Source of the DNA: Beroe ovata
Taxonomy: Eukaryota; Ctenophora; Nuda; Beroida; Beroidae
NCBI GenBank assembly: GCA_946803715.1
Contig: CAMPET010000042.1
Coordinates: 175,993-235,143 of the forward strand
Direction: 5' to 3'
Length of the DNA stretch: 59,151 nt
In this document: positions 28,041 to 40,030 of the stretch, in pieces
How the letters are laid out: each line of letters opens with the position of its first letter
Position numbering within the stretch: position 1 is the first letter of the stretch
Notes under the pieces: model-generated
What the model saw: the letters and a program-made list of their open reading frames with translations, nothing else
Told to the model about the DNA's origin: nothing
Databases searched by the model: none
Made by a program: the position numbers and the translations under genes

Positions 28041-30293
28041 CTTTCTCCCCCTCTTCCTCATCTGGCGGAGGGATGTTCCCTGTCCTGTGCAGGAACTTCT
28101 CCTTGCTCACGACAATGGTCGGTAGGAGCGACTGTTTCCGTCTGTATCGAGTCTCGTACCAAATGCCAACAGCCAGTATGATCAGTCCGATTACCACACC
28201 CACACATATCGCTATTATCTTCCACATTGTGTCTCGGTCTGCGTAGTACATACACTGTATGTCATACTGATACAGGGAGTGATATGACCTCGATTTTGTT
28301 ATCTCAGCGTCTATGTAAAGAGCCAGCTTCAGTGCAGTGATATATAAGTATAACCGTGATACATTGTTAGTGGGACAAACCTATTCTGCTTTTTGATTTA
28401 TCACTACTATCATCAACATTTTCATCTGGCTCGTCAACATTTTCTCCATCCTTCAATTCTTCCGAATGTCCATCCTCTACAAAATCTCTGTGATAGACGA
28501 ATCACTTGACATTATGACTGTCGGCAAAATATATTTCCTTGTGTTTGAACTGACCGCTATCAGTGCTGGTAACGCAGTGCGGACCGGTCCATTTGTCTAG
28601 GCAAATCTTCATTCCGGTTTCAGGATCACAGGTGAAGTGCCCAGTGGACGTGTCTTGGGCTACACAATGAGTATCACAATTGCCGTAGTAATCATCATCA
28701 CAGACAGCCTGATAATTGTGATGTTGTCATCGTGGTTTAGAGTAATACTGACATTTGGTAGCAGAGAGGGACTTCTATTGGGGAGTAAAGAGGGAGTAAT
28801 ATTGAGGAGTAGAGACTAGAGACGGAGTATTATTGGGGAGTAGAGAGGGAGTAGTACTCACGTTGTAGGTGAATGTGAGTGACGCACTCCCACTTGACAA
28901 GCTCACACTCTCACTCATGAGACCTGTGTTGTCGTATGCGAACTCTGCCATGCGGTACTCGTTGTTTGGGTAGTTCTTCTCCACCCCCATTACCACGAGG
29001 TGAAACTTTACTCGGACCTATGTTACAGTGGTGGGTCTCAACTCATTCTTTTTATTTCTCCATTCGGGCTCCATTGATAAGCAGTGTATAGATTAGATTT
29101 ATATATTAAACGAAGTTGTATTTCAGAGTTATTTTATGAGGCAATAAATTCTAGATCCCTGTTCCCATTCCCATGCGATATTTTGATGGATATTTACCTC
29201 CCCTGCGAAGTTGTATGGAAGTGGGTTGGACCACTTTGTACCAAGGGACGAGGAAAAACTCTCCATATCTCCGATATTGTCATGTGAGATCAGGACGCTC
29301 ACTTCATCGAGCAGTGCATCCTCAACTCGTATTCTGGGGGGAGTATATGGCCGGGGTCAGTGCAGTTTGGCTGCGCACCAGCGGGTAACCGGTGGAGGAA
29401 AGGCGGATAATTTTCCCATTTTACATTTCACGCTTATCCTCCATGGAATAGTTGATCATCGGATTTTTCACCGCCGGTACTGCCCACTGCCCAGTGAGAT
29501 AAGCTTAAACTAAAACTTATCGAAGTCTAATATGGGTGTGTTATTAGATTTAGAAGAAGTTATATGAAAGAGCGGCGTTTTATGGAAGGGCTGTATATGT
29601 TATCAGTTATGTTTGGGTTCGAGCAGTGAGAGTGACTTCAGGGTTAAGTGTTAACCTTTTCTTACTGTTAATCATTCTATTTTTCATTAAAAAAGAAGAA
29701 TTGTTGATTCAGTTGTACAATCTCGGGGAATCTCGCTGTCATCGACCGGCTGTCTGCATGTATGATACAGATAACATGTTAACATAGTTAATGATTAACA
29801 TACTGATAGTGATAAGTGATAGTGATCGATGTCAACATGTGTGATGTTAACATGATTCATCCTTAGTCACTACGCAGCACGCATTGGGGTCAACATCTGT
29901 TTACACATGTTGACACGTGCAGGCCATTACCTGTTGTACAGAGTCATGGTGAAAGTGTTGACACATTGTCCAGCGCAAGTGTCACCCGTCACCGACTCCG
30001 ATGCCGGGTTGTTGTATGACTGGATGTGCAGAGCTATCGAACCGTCACCAGCACACTGTAATGGGGGGAGTGACACCATGCTCGCATTTGTAATGCAGGG
30101 AGATCATCATTATGTGAGGAGATGGTAACGAATTTATAGGTTCATGCCTCCTGGGTGAGAAATAACTATAATCTTGAAATAACACATGGACGGGAAAATA
30201 TAAGTGTCGGATGAACCAGCAAGATTATACCTGTTTAATGAGCAGAAAGAAGCAGATCAGGAAAGCCCAGTGTAACATAACTAGACGGCTCAT
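28041..30293 (-). CDS. DSL-domain Notch-ligand-like membrane protein (membrane-anchored copy)
   Basis: Exons on the minus strand: signal peptide 30293–30231 (MSRLVMLHWAFLICFFLLIKQ-type), 30055–29931, 29333–29198, 29017–28862, DSL exon 28708–about 28511, transmembrane exon 28266–28041. Exons 2–4 resemble the MNNL (C2-like) domain of Delta/Jagged (NPLPYNFAGE, RVKFHLVVMG). The DSL domain has all six cysteines: CDDDYYGNCDTHC, GHFTC, KIC, WTGPHC. The last exon gives a single-pass helix (IIAICVGVVIGLIILAVGIW) and a basic tail. No EGF repeat is visible between DSL and the helix, unlike classical ligands. Continuing the DSL exon meets TGA at 28502, followed in frame by an acidic stretch (28501–28381); a weak donor (GTCAAG) before the stop gives the right phase for the membrane exon. 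The tail runs into a TG repeat and an N. Confidence 0.75.
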
Positions 30294-32612
30294 AAATGCG
30301 GAAGCCGAGTGGACGACTCAAATTCGGCAAACAATTCAATGTATACGAGGAAAATGTATTCAATGTATAGTCCTTCCCAAGTACACACTTGATAAGTCAA
30401 TATCTGAACTCAAGTTCGTCTCAGAACAGATTTGAAATGCCGGAAGAACGAGAAATTACTGCGATGGAATGCCCCAACAACAAGCTCATAGTCACATATA
30501 TTGCTCGCAAAAATACTGGCAACCGGCAGCCCGCTCACACACACACACACACACANGACATTATGACTGTCGGCAAAATATATTTCCTTGTGTTTGAACT
30601 GACCGCTATCAGTGCTGGTTGCGCAGTGCGGACCGGTCCATTTGTCTAGGCAAATCTTCATTCCGGTTTCAGGATCACAGGTGAAGTGCCCAGTGGACGT
30701 GTCTTGGGCTACACAATGAGTATCACAATTGCCGTAGTAATCATCATCACAGACAGCCTGATAATTGTGATGTTGTCATCGTGGTTTAGAGTAATACTGA
30801 CATTTGGTAGCAGAGAGGGACTTCTATTGGGGAGTAAAGAGGGAGTAATATTGAGGAGTAGAGACTAGAGACGGAGTATTATTGGGGAGTAGAGAGGGAG
30901 TAGTACTCACGTTGTAGGTGAATGTGAGTGACGCACTCCCACTTGACAAGCTCACACTCTCACTCATGAGACCTGTGTTGTCGTATGCGAACTCTGCCAT
31001 GCGGTACTCGTTGTTTGGGTAGTTCTTCTCCACCCCCATTACCACGAGGTGAAACTTTACTCGGACCTATGTTACAGTGGTGGGTCTCAACTCATTCTTT
31101 TTATTTCTCCATTCGGGCTCCATTGATAAGCAGTGTATAGATTAGATTTATATATTAAACGAAGTTGTATTTCAGAGTTATTTTATGAGGCAATAAATTC
31201 TAGATCCCTGTTCCCATTCCCATGCGATATTTTGATGGATATTTACCTCCCCTGCGAAGTTGTATGGAAGTGGGTTGGACCACTTTGTACCAAGGGACGA
31301 GGAAAAACTCTCCATATCTCCGATATTGTCATGTGAGATCAGGACGCTCACTTCATCGAGCAGTACATCCTCAACTCGTATTCTGGGGGCAGTATATGGC
31401 CGGGGTCAGTGCAGTTTGGCTGCGCACCAGCGGGTAACCGGTGGAGGAAAGGCGGATAATTTTCCCATTTTACATTTCACGCTTATCCTCCATGGAATAG
31501 TTGATCATCGGATTTTTCACCGCCGGTACTGCCCACTGCCCAGTGAGATAAGCTTAAACTAAAACTTATCGAAGTCTAATATGGGTGTGTTATTAGATTT
31601 AGAAGAAGTTATATGAAAGAGCGGCGTTTTATGGAAGGGCTGTATATGTTATCAGTTATGTTTGGGTTCGAGCAGTGAGAGTGACTTCAGGGTTAAGTGT
31701 TAACCTTTTCTTACTGTTAATCATTCTATTTTTCATTAAAAAAGAAGAATTGTTGATTCAGTTGTACAATCTCGGGGAATCTCGCTGTCATCGACCGGCT
31801 GTCTGCATGTATGATACAGATAACATGTTAACATAGTTAATGATTAACATACTGATAGTGATAAGTGATAGTGATCGATGTCAACATGTGTGATGTTAAC
31901 ATGATTCATCCTTAGTCACTACGCAGCACGCATTGGGGTCAACATCTGTTTACACATGTTGACACGTGCAGGCCATTACCTGTTGTACAGAGTCATGGTG
32001 AAAGTGTTGACACATTGTCCAGCACAAGTGTCACCCGTCACCGACTCGGAAGCCGGGTTGTTGTATGACTGGATGTGCAGAGCTATCGAACCGTCACCAA
32101 CACACTGTAATGGGGGGAGTGACACCATGCTCGCATTTGTAATGCAGGTAAATCATCATTATGTGAGGAGATAGTAACGAATTAATATAGGTTCATGCCT
32201 CCTGGGTGAGAAATAACAATAATCTTGAAATAACACAAGCATGGGCAAATGCAGTGACGGATATACCAGCAAGATTATACCTGTTCAATGAGCATGAAGT
32301 AGCAGATCAGGAAAGCCCGGTGAAACAAAACTAAACGGCTCATATATGTGGAAGGCGGAAGCCGAGTGGACGACTCAAATTCGGCAAACAATTCAATGTA
32401 TACGAGAAAAATGTATTCAATGTATAGTCCTTCCCAAGTAGACACTTGATAAGTCAATATCTGAACTCAAGTTCGTCTCAGAACAGATTTGAAATGCAGG
32501 AAGAACGAGATATTACTGCGATGGAATGCCCCTTAACGCATACAACAAGCTCATAGTCACATATATTGCTCGCAAAAATACTGGCAACCCGCTCACACAC
32601 ACACACACACAC
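28508..32612. repeat. 2,049-bp head-to-tail duplication
   Basis: Two units, about 28508–30556 and 30557–32612, match base for base over most of their length. Both end at (CA)n: the first with an N at 30556. Divergence is concentrated in about 30180–30460 versus 32230–32500. Confidence 0.9.
30557..32343 (-). CDS. Second DSL ectodomain copy, lacking a membrane exon
   Basis: Exons 32343–32281 (signal peptide MSRLVLFHRAFLICYFMLIEQ without its last residue counts 20), 32104–31980, 31382–31247, 31066–30911, and DSL exon 30757–about 30557. The last four exons are almost identical to the copy 2,049 bp away (a few changes such as Val to Ala after the last DSL cysteine), while the signal-peptide exon and its flanks are clearly more diverged. 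The copy stops at an N and a CA repeat right after the DSL domain, so it has no membrane helix of its own. It could encode a secreted form, splice into exons of the other copy, or be an assembly duplicate of an allele. Confidence 0.6.
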
Positions 32613-32973
32613 ACAATATCACGCACTAAAGCACAAGCGAACACGGCAGAAATCAATAAAGGCAATTATAAACTCAGCCTCAANACACACACACACACAC
32701 ACACATATTGGATTGCCTGTCCGCAAGCAAAGGTGGTCAAAATGAACGCTGTGAAAGTGTGGTGTGTCGATATGGACATGTCACGTGACACGAGAGCTGA
32801 GCCAATCAAATGACAAGATTAGATTTGTCCGGTGGAGCAGAGCATTTCAGATCTAAAAGCAATTTTGAAGAGCGGCCTGACATCATCATTGACATGTCAA
32901 GCTGTTCTCATAACATGAGCACAGGGGTAATTGTTTTTCACTTTTATATGAAGCTCAGGTGTACTGTTCAAGA

Positions 32974-33020
32974 CACTTTCCGTGATCAATCTGGCACCGC
33001 CACATTGATCACGGAAAGTG
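32974..33020. repeat. Perfect 17-bp inverted repeat with 13-nt loop
   Basis: CACTTTCCGTGATCAAT at 32974–32990 is exactly complementary to 33004–33020. It lies in the otherwise empty region 32700–33750, which has CA repeats, an N at 32684, and AT-rich sequence but no gene I can see. Confidence 0.9.
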
Positions 33021-33758
33021 ATTGCCAGTGGAAGGCTTCGTATATTGGGGGGCATATAATTGCAGTGGCCATTTCAGCAACATCATGTCTCTGTTTGGTG
33101 TGACACAGTGAAGGTAGACAATACACAATCTGTCTCACAGATTGAAAACATGGCGGCATGAACACTGATCAGTGCTTATGTGACAAAGTGATAGTCGGGT
33201 ATAATTGGTAGATAACACTGCAAACTCAAACTCATAGATAACAAAGGACGCAATATACAAAAACCGGTCATGAAAGTTTAAGTAGTGTGAATATGACTAC
33301 AAATTAGTGAAACTAGGATAATAAGTGCTTAGGTAAATAATTCAAGTTTAGTGGATAAGTTGATGATAAAAGTCAAACTAAATCAATGAGTTTAATGAAC
33401 AAACCTAACTATATAGAAAAATTTGGAACAACCAGCCAAGTTTATGGAGTAAAATACAAATTGGCGTTCAATACCCCCACCTCAATTAAGACAATTAAAG
33501 CCGTTAAATAGCCCAAATTTCGGGTGTAATTGGTTGTAATTTTGACGCTAAAATACCACCTTACGTAGGTTGTTTAAAATGACCGTATCTGCAGATTACA
33601 AGCGGGATTAGCTTCTCAATATCATAAGTTATCTGTGTCTGTATTTGAGCTTCATTGTTCACGATTTTCTCGTTTAAATCTAAAATAGAACTCTTAGTCC
33701 TAATCAAATCTAAAATATCACTCTTAAAACGTTCACTACAATTTACAAAGTAAGTACT

Positions 33759-36700
33759 TTATTGTCCTAAGTTCTGGAATAGAGTCTGAGGGTCCTTGCC
33801 TCCGTAGCAAACTTCATAGACGCTCCTAAAGAGGGGATAGGAATCAATGACACCTCTCCGAGTCAGCACTTGATACACCTGAAAAAGGGGGTATGTATTA
33901 CTGCGGTGTCAAATAAGAGGCGGTGTCAACGCATAATTTGAACATATAATTCAACTTCTGAGTGATAGCAGACCAGTATGTTTTCGCATAAGTTGAATAC
34001 CCAAAATTAGCTTTTTCTCGCCGGGGATATTTCAATAAGTATAACTTGGTAACACCGCGGATCACGGCCAGCTCTGGTGTAACATACCTCCTGTGCAGTG
34101 AGTGGTCCCTGGAGTTTCTGTCCTCCGAGCATCTCCGTCTCCAGCTCATCTAGTTGCTTTCCCGTCCTCACAAATGCTTCAGCAACTTTCCTATTCCTCC
34201 CCCCATAGCACCTGCCAATTGACACATCTGTCAGTAAAATTACAGCTATGAGAATCATCTTTCACTTCCGAAGTCAGAACAACTTGTGATTTCACTGGCA
34301 ACGTGTTTACAGTTATCCCAGGCATCGTGTCAGTGAGACAAGCTCTCGACATTGCTCTACTTATGAAAATTTCATATCCCTTTTTAAATACGCACGTGGT
34401 GATAAGGTCGGCGACACCACAGCTTTCGAAGAAGGTTTCCACGTTTACTCTGTTATCCCCAAGGAACATCTCACAGAACTGCCTCATCTCCTTCAGTCCG
34501 ATCCGAATAATGGCAGACTTAGTATTGCCGCCTGAATAGATATTGGATACCAGTCTCATCTGTCCACCTTTCTATTTTCCGCGCCCCGGATTCCGATAAG
34601 TCGACAGATGAATCTACACTTGGCAATACCCGTAGTAGGGATACACTCTTGTTCAAGAAACACACACGTCATGATACTGAATGTACTTACCCAACCCCAT
34701 TCCGTCGATGAACCCAGCCGCGACGGCTACTATGTTCTTCAGCGCACCACACAGCTCAACAGTCCCAGAATCTGACAGTGATAGTTTAGAGTAAGGCCAG
34801 TGAACAGACATGTACAGTTATTTTCAGATTGCCAACAAGGAAAAATTAGTACCTCACAATCTTCCATAATACCTCTGACAGTCGTTATCTTGAAGTAAGG
34901 TGTGTCGAAGAGTCGCTGGTAAACTGCTGACATTTCTTCATTCTGACAACCAATTGTTGCCTCCGAAAACTCTTCCTTTGCCACCTACAATGATTATAAA
35001 GGCGGTATGAGTTTCACTGTCACATTTATAGGGGTCTTCTACTAGTACTACTTCTTACTCCATACTTTCTGAGGTTAAATTTTGTGGTTTTAACATTTGT
35101 GTGCAGACTTTTCACAGACGACCCCAGACTGGAATATTAACCATCTTATTTTCACCCAGATTCGGATAAATCATTTAATTCGTTCATACTCATAGTGACA
35201 ATTGTTAACACTACTCTATAATATTCAGCTATGGCAAGTGTATCAGTGGATGTAAAGCTCTCTCCTTCACGATGTGAATGTGAAGTAGCGACTGTCAGAG
35301 TGAAATGTGATAAGTGTGGAATGAAACAGGAGATGGTGAAGGTGGAACCGCATTATATGGAGATGGAGGATGTCAAGCCTTATCTAGACGGCACGTTGCA
35401 AGAGAGTGTTCCGAGCGACCATGCCCCAGTTACAACAGGTAACGAACCAGACCTGGTAACAAAACCTGGTAGCGGAACGAACCTGGTAACGAAACCTGGT
35501 AATGGAACAGCCAGGAATCGAAGTTCAAAACACTCGAAAATTGGGCCTCCATCATTTGAGTGCGTTTTGTGTGGGCAGCGTTGCAAATCGAATGCTGGGT
35601 TGACCAATCATCAACGGGCAAAACATAACATTCACACCCCCTCGGTTTACGAGTGTCCGAAATGCGAGTATAAAACTCGTTTCTCCGACTCAATGAAAAT
35701 GCACGTGCTGACACACGAGTCTGCCTCACGACGGCCTCACTTGTGCGAGTTCTGTGACTACCGTGCAATTCTGCCGGGTAACCTACGAGAACACGTCAAA
35801 ACTGTCCATCATCAACTCAAGCCGTTCAAATGCGACGATTGTGACTATAAATCAAGTACAAAGAAGTGTCTGGAAATACACAAGACTGTGAAACACAATG
35901 CCAAGATCTCGACAATGAGAAGATGCTCCCTGTGTGACTACTTGACTTGTTACACGAGTCACTTGAAGAGACACATGATAGTTAATCACAGCACCACGGG
36001 CGATAATTTGGCGTGTAAACTGTGTGATTTTAAAACCAATCTGGACAATAAGCTCGATGCTCATATGTTGAAAAAACACAATCGACAGACTTCATCGAGC
36101 AAACTGCAAAGGTGCAGTGATTGTGATTTTACTACGGTGTACGGCTGTAATATGGTGAAACATAAGCAACGAAAACACAGTTAACGGTTATTGGGATTAT
36201 TTTTTTTGTAAATTGTGATATCTCGGCATTTGAAAGTTAAGAAATATAATGTTCATTGATCAATCATTACAAGCTCATTGACAACCAATCATTACAAATT
36301 AATTACTTACCTCATTGGCGATATTAGCACCCATCAACACAGCACACTCCGAGCCTATCTCTTGGCTAATGAGCGATGACACCAGTGCTATTTTGCCGGG
36401 AGTCTCCTGAAGTCCCTTGATACAGGACAATGACACAACCCCCGCTTTAACGGAGGACTTGATCTGCGAGCACACACGAGCCACGAACTGCAGATAGGAG
36501 TTGATTGATTACATTCAGAGCGATTTAATTATTCCGTGATTTAAATCACTATCGGAGACTCGAATATTGTGTTCTTGTTAGAGTGTACCATTACTAGTAT
36601 ATCATTTAGTACCTGGTGTGGGAGAACCCAAATCAGTATGTCTGCATCAACCACTGATTCTACTACATCTGGTACAGCCAGCACATTTTCTGGTAGCTGA

Positions 36701-37649
36701 ATTCCTGCGGTTAGAGAAATGAGAATAATTTGCACTTAGTTGAACGACACACAATTTGGTGAAAAATCCAAGCACCCGTGTTTACCTGGTAGATACTTGA
36801 CGTTCTCGTGAGAAGTGTTGATTATTTCTGATAGTTTCTGGCCGTTGACTTCCTCTTCGAAAACCCACATTCGTACCTGTAATAAGATTGAACTAAATGA
36901 TCCATGGGGGCTGTTTATTTTTGTCTCTAAAAGTTTGGGCTGGTCCTTACAGTTACAAGCGATCGGGTCAGGGGCTCCTTCACAAAACACTTAGAAAGGC
37001 ATAGACAATCCCCAAATAGCTCTCGCCCTTCCTAACTTCTACGTAGGAATTCTCTCTTAAGAAATCGCGAAGGTGCCCCATCTAGGACCGTGCGTGCGTA
37101 CCAGTTCAGACTGCGCTGCGCGCACTCTTTAACCATGGAAATGGTTGTGCGTGCGCGGCATCAAATCACATTAAACGCGCGCTCATGTCCATATCAAATG
37201 CATGCTGCGATTGCGCGCGGAATTTAAGTCACACTTTGGTACATCAGCCCTCTGAAGAGGACTTAACCTAAAACATAGACAGCTAATACTAGTGAATAGA
37301 AGAGCTCCCTCACACGATAATCACACATCCCAGTCAGAGGAGTGAGAGCTATTGGGAATAACGCTGATGACTACACGCCACCCCTCTCTCCCTCACTTCA
37401 TGCGAGGTATTATTAGAGTCTACTTAGAGGATCATAGACTTGTGGTGCAGCATTGAGAATGTACAGTGCGCACTGCACACGATATATTACTCATACAATG
37501 CTCATCGCTATTATTATCCCGGAATTTGGAACAGGAATAACCTGATTTTCGAAGAGGTCAGGGTGTCTGACCGTGTTCGTAGCCACAATCTTGGCAATGG
37601 CACTGCCCCAGTTTCCAGATCCTATGATGGATACTCGCCGTGCAGCCAT
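33759..37649 (-). CDS. GPD1: NAD-dependent glycerol-3-phosphate dehydrogenase (GPD1 family)
   Basis: Reduces dihydroxyacetone phosphate to glycerol-3-phosphate in the cytosol, feeding glycerolipid synthesis and redox shuttling. Nine exons on the minus strand start at 37649 with [20 protein letters not shown], whose GxGxxG is the dinucleotide-binding loop. Later exons show [10 protein letters not shown], the [14 protein letters not shown] strand, KGLQETPG, a MGANIANE motif, the catalytic-domain [18 protein letters not shown] with the active-site Lys, [28 protein letters not shown] and the C-terminal [11 protein letters not shown]. The order and spacing are those of animal GPD1/GPD1L and the frame closes at TAA 33759. 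The intron 34985–36310 hosts a zinc-finger gene on the opposite strand. Confidence 0.95.
35231..36184 (+). CDS. Intronless C2H2 zinc-finger protein nested antisense in GPD1 intron
   Basis: A single exon of 317 residues. After an N-terminal region with a CECE/CDKCG cluster and a short VTKPG repeat come seven C2H2 fingers (about residues 110–316), most of the form CxxCDY/F…H-x3–4-H, as in REST-like and other polydactyl fingers that lack TGEKP linkers. The last finger ends at the stop. Function is presumably DNA binding; no KRAB, SCAN or BTB domain is seen. It lies wholly within a GPD1 intron on the opposite strand. Lack of introns beside a many-exon host fits an origin by retroposition, but I see no poly-A or target-site duplication. 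Confidence 0.88.
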   Translation: MASVSVDVKLSPSRCECEVATVRVKCDKCGMKQEMVKVEPHYMEMEDVKPYLDGTLQESVPSDHAPVTTGNEPDLVTKPGSGTNLVTKPGNGTARNRSSKHSKIGPPSFECVLCGQRCKSNAGLTNHQRAKHNIHTPSVYECPKCEYKTRFSDSMKMHVLTHESASRRPHLCEFCDYRAILPGNLREHVKTVHHQLKPFKCDDCDYKSSTKKCLEIHKTVKHNAKISTMRRCSLCDYLTCYTSHLKRHMIVNHSTTGDNLACKLCDFKTNLDNKLDAHMLKKHNRQTSSSKLQRCSDCDFTTVYGCNMVKHKQRKHS

Positions 37650-38221
37650 AACGCTAGTGTGGAAGTAGGGGATCAGTTATAGAGATGAGAAACCCAAGCT
37701 ATTCAAATTATATGCCACAAAATATTGTGCAGCGTTGAAGAATCAAGAAGGAGAATGAAAAATTCATTTATTTGCTATGATATTGCCATGGTATGAAGCA
37801 GTGAGACAATAAAGATAGGATATATAACATCTGCTTACATTACAAATACAGTCCTATATGATATACAGCGGAACAAATATGAAATAGCAAACCAATGTGA
37901 AATAGCAGTGAAATCAACGTGAAATTTCTTTCTTCGTCACCAATGCATCCATCAATGAATCCATAATATGATAAAAATCACTCAATCGAAAATTACTGTG
38001 CGACGGGTAAATAATGAATAACAAATGAAATACATCTAATTTGAATAGAAATCAACAATAAGCAATAAATAAAATCCACAATGAAAAATTTTTGCACTCA
38101 AGCAAAGCACAAATAAAGCATTTCACAAATGCAAAATTATCACTAAAAAACAACCATAGAATTTTCAAATTAAAATCGCAACACAAATTTTCATCAAAGT
38201 CATAATTCTTCATCGCATGTC
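37650..38221. other. AT-rich intergenic region
   Basis: Lies between the divergent start of GPD1 and the convergent end of the phosphatase gene. It is strongly AT-rich with many AAATAGCAA/ATGAAAT words but no clean repeat unit and no ORF. Confidence 0.5.
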
Positions 38222-40030
38222 TCATTGAGATTTACTGGGAGTGTTGTAGGACTGTATTATAACATCAACCGCCTGGCTAAAATCTTCCACTACGAGAGTC
38301 GGTTTTATGGTTGGGTGATTGATATCACTTTCCCTGATACGTTGAATTAAATTAGTTGAACTGAATTTGAATTGATTTGAATTGAATTAGAATTCAGATA
38401 GGTGATGAATATCTTACAGTAGGATACGGAGAAAATTTATTAGAGATGAAGGCAAAAAGGGGGACTCCAAAACGCACTGAGGTGCGTTGAGCAACACAGC
38501 ACTAGTATATTGAATCATCCCCTGTATTGTATGGATAACAAGCTTAAATAAACATCATTGTTGACTTTGCATTGGTGTTTGTACAAGATTGTCATGTCGG
38601 TACATTTGACGCAAGATGATGTATGATTCATTTGAGTAGGTACAAGTGCGCTGAAGAGTTGGACTTAATAGTGACACTTAATTGAATGTACGATTCCCAT
38701 ATAACAATCCCTGTACAATGGTGATCGACTATGCAATGACGAACAGATAACAGGAAGATAAAGTAGGAACAAGGGGTACTTAAATTTGATTCTCCATAAA
38801 AAACCATAGACCTACTAAAACCCCGATTTGGTGTGCTAACCAACCTGAATTTTCCCGTCTTCACGAGTATACCCTGGCATCCCGCAGCTTGGGCCCCACC
38901 CACATCACTATCGATATCATCACCTATCATCACCACATCACTGCACTGTAAACCTAGTTGTGCTGCCGCCATCTTGAAGAAGGATGAGTTGGGTTTGCCT
39001 ATACACTCGGCTTTCCTCTGTGTCGAATACTCCAGCCCGGCTACGAAACAGCCAACATCCAACTTCAGCTCCCCTGAATCTTTGTAGAACTTCCTGTCAT
39101 AAAGTGTTGAAATTAAGCTTATACAATACCCAAATGCCAACGATTACTAATTTCAACGGTAAAATTATCAGTTGTAGAGAACACTCACGATCTTCCTAGA
39201 CAGTAGAACTTCCGTTTGCCTGCAAGTATGAAAACATCTTGTAATCAGACAAATTACAATAATGCAAACATCACCTCACTTCTTGACGTAGACATCTAAG
39301 AATATGTGAGTGATTAATCGGAAAACAAACCATCAATGAGAAGCTTGAATGTTTCATTCATGGTGTCATAAGTGAAATTGTCTTCTGCATCACCAATAAT
39401 CTGAAAAGATTGACTGTGAAACTTTCATATTTGAATAAAACTCCACCCCATTTATTGTGTTCGTTTACTCTACATTGTTACTGGTACTGACCACAACATC
39501 AGGCTTATTCGTTTCAAACTTCTCAAATTCTGGTGAAACTCTGTCATTCACTAGGACATAGGGCTTATACTGATTATCTTGAATTACCTGAAGCCATTAT
39601 TTAAATCAGATACCCTACAGGAAATGGAGGTTGACCCTGCAGAAATTCAACTTTGACTTCTTATCTATTATTGCAAACCTGTGTCATAACTGAAATAGGG
39701 GATATAATATCATGGGCTGAGACATCATATCCGATTTGTACTAAGTTTTCAGCTAGACATCTAGTTGACCAACAACTTTCATTAGTACATAGAATAACAG
39801 GAATGCCACTGTCCCTCAATCTGCGGAATTGAATTGGAATGGTTGCAGATAACCAAAAATTTCAGATATGATCTACCTATAGAAATGGAGAAAATTAACC
39901 TAATGAAAGCTTCTCTTGACTGGTTGATAGCTGTGTCTTGGCCTTCAACAGAATTTTTAAGAACACCACTTATATCACACAGTACTCCTGCCAAATTATT
40001 AATCAAATATAAAAATCTTTGATACTTCAT
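38222..40030 (-). CDS. LHPP: LHPP-type HAD phosphatase (phospholysine phosphohistidine inorganic pyrophosphate phosphatase)
   Basis: Exons read on the minus strand from 39987 (acceptor TTGGCAG) downwards. HAD motif I is LCDISGVL, matching the DISGVL of LHPP; motif II region is VILCTNES; LKLDVGCFVAGLEY and KPNSSFFKMAAAQLG precede motif IV VVMIGDDIDSDVGGAQAAGCQ; the last exon (stop 38222) carries HPTIKP and a VVEDFSQAVDVI helix. Six to seven exons, about 260 residues, consistent with the family. LHPP enzymes remove phosphate from histidine/lysine or from pyrophosphate. The first few residues are unresolved: either the in-frame ATG at 40030 is used, or a short upstream exon splices to 39987, which the good acceptor favours. 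HDHD2 is the closest alternative. Confidence 0.9.
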
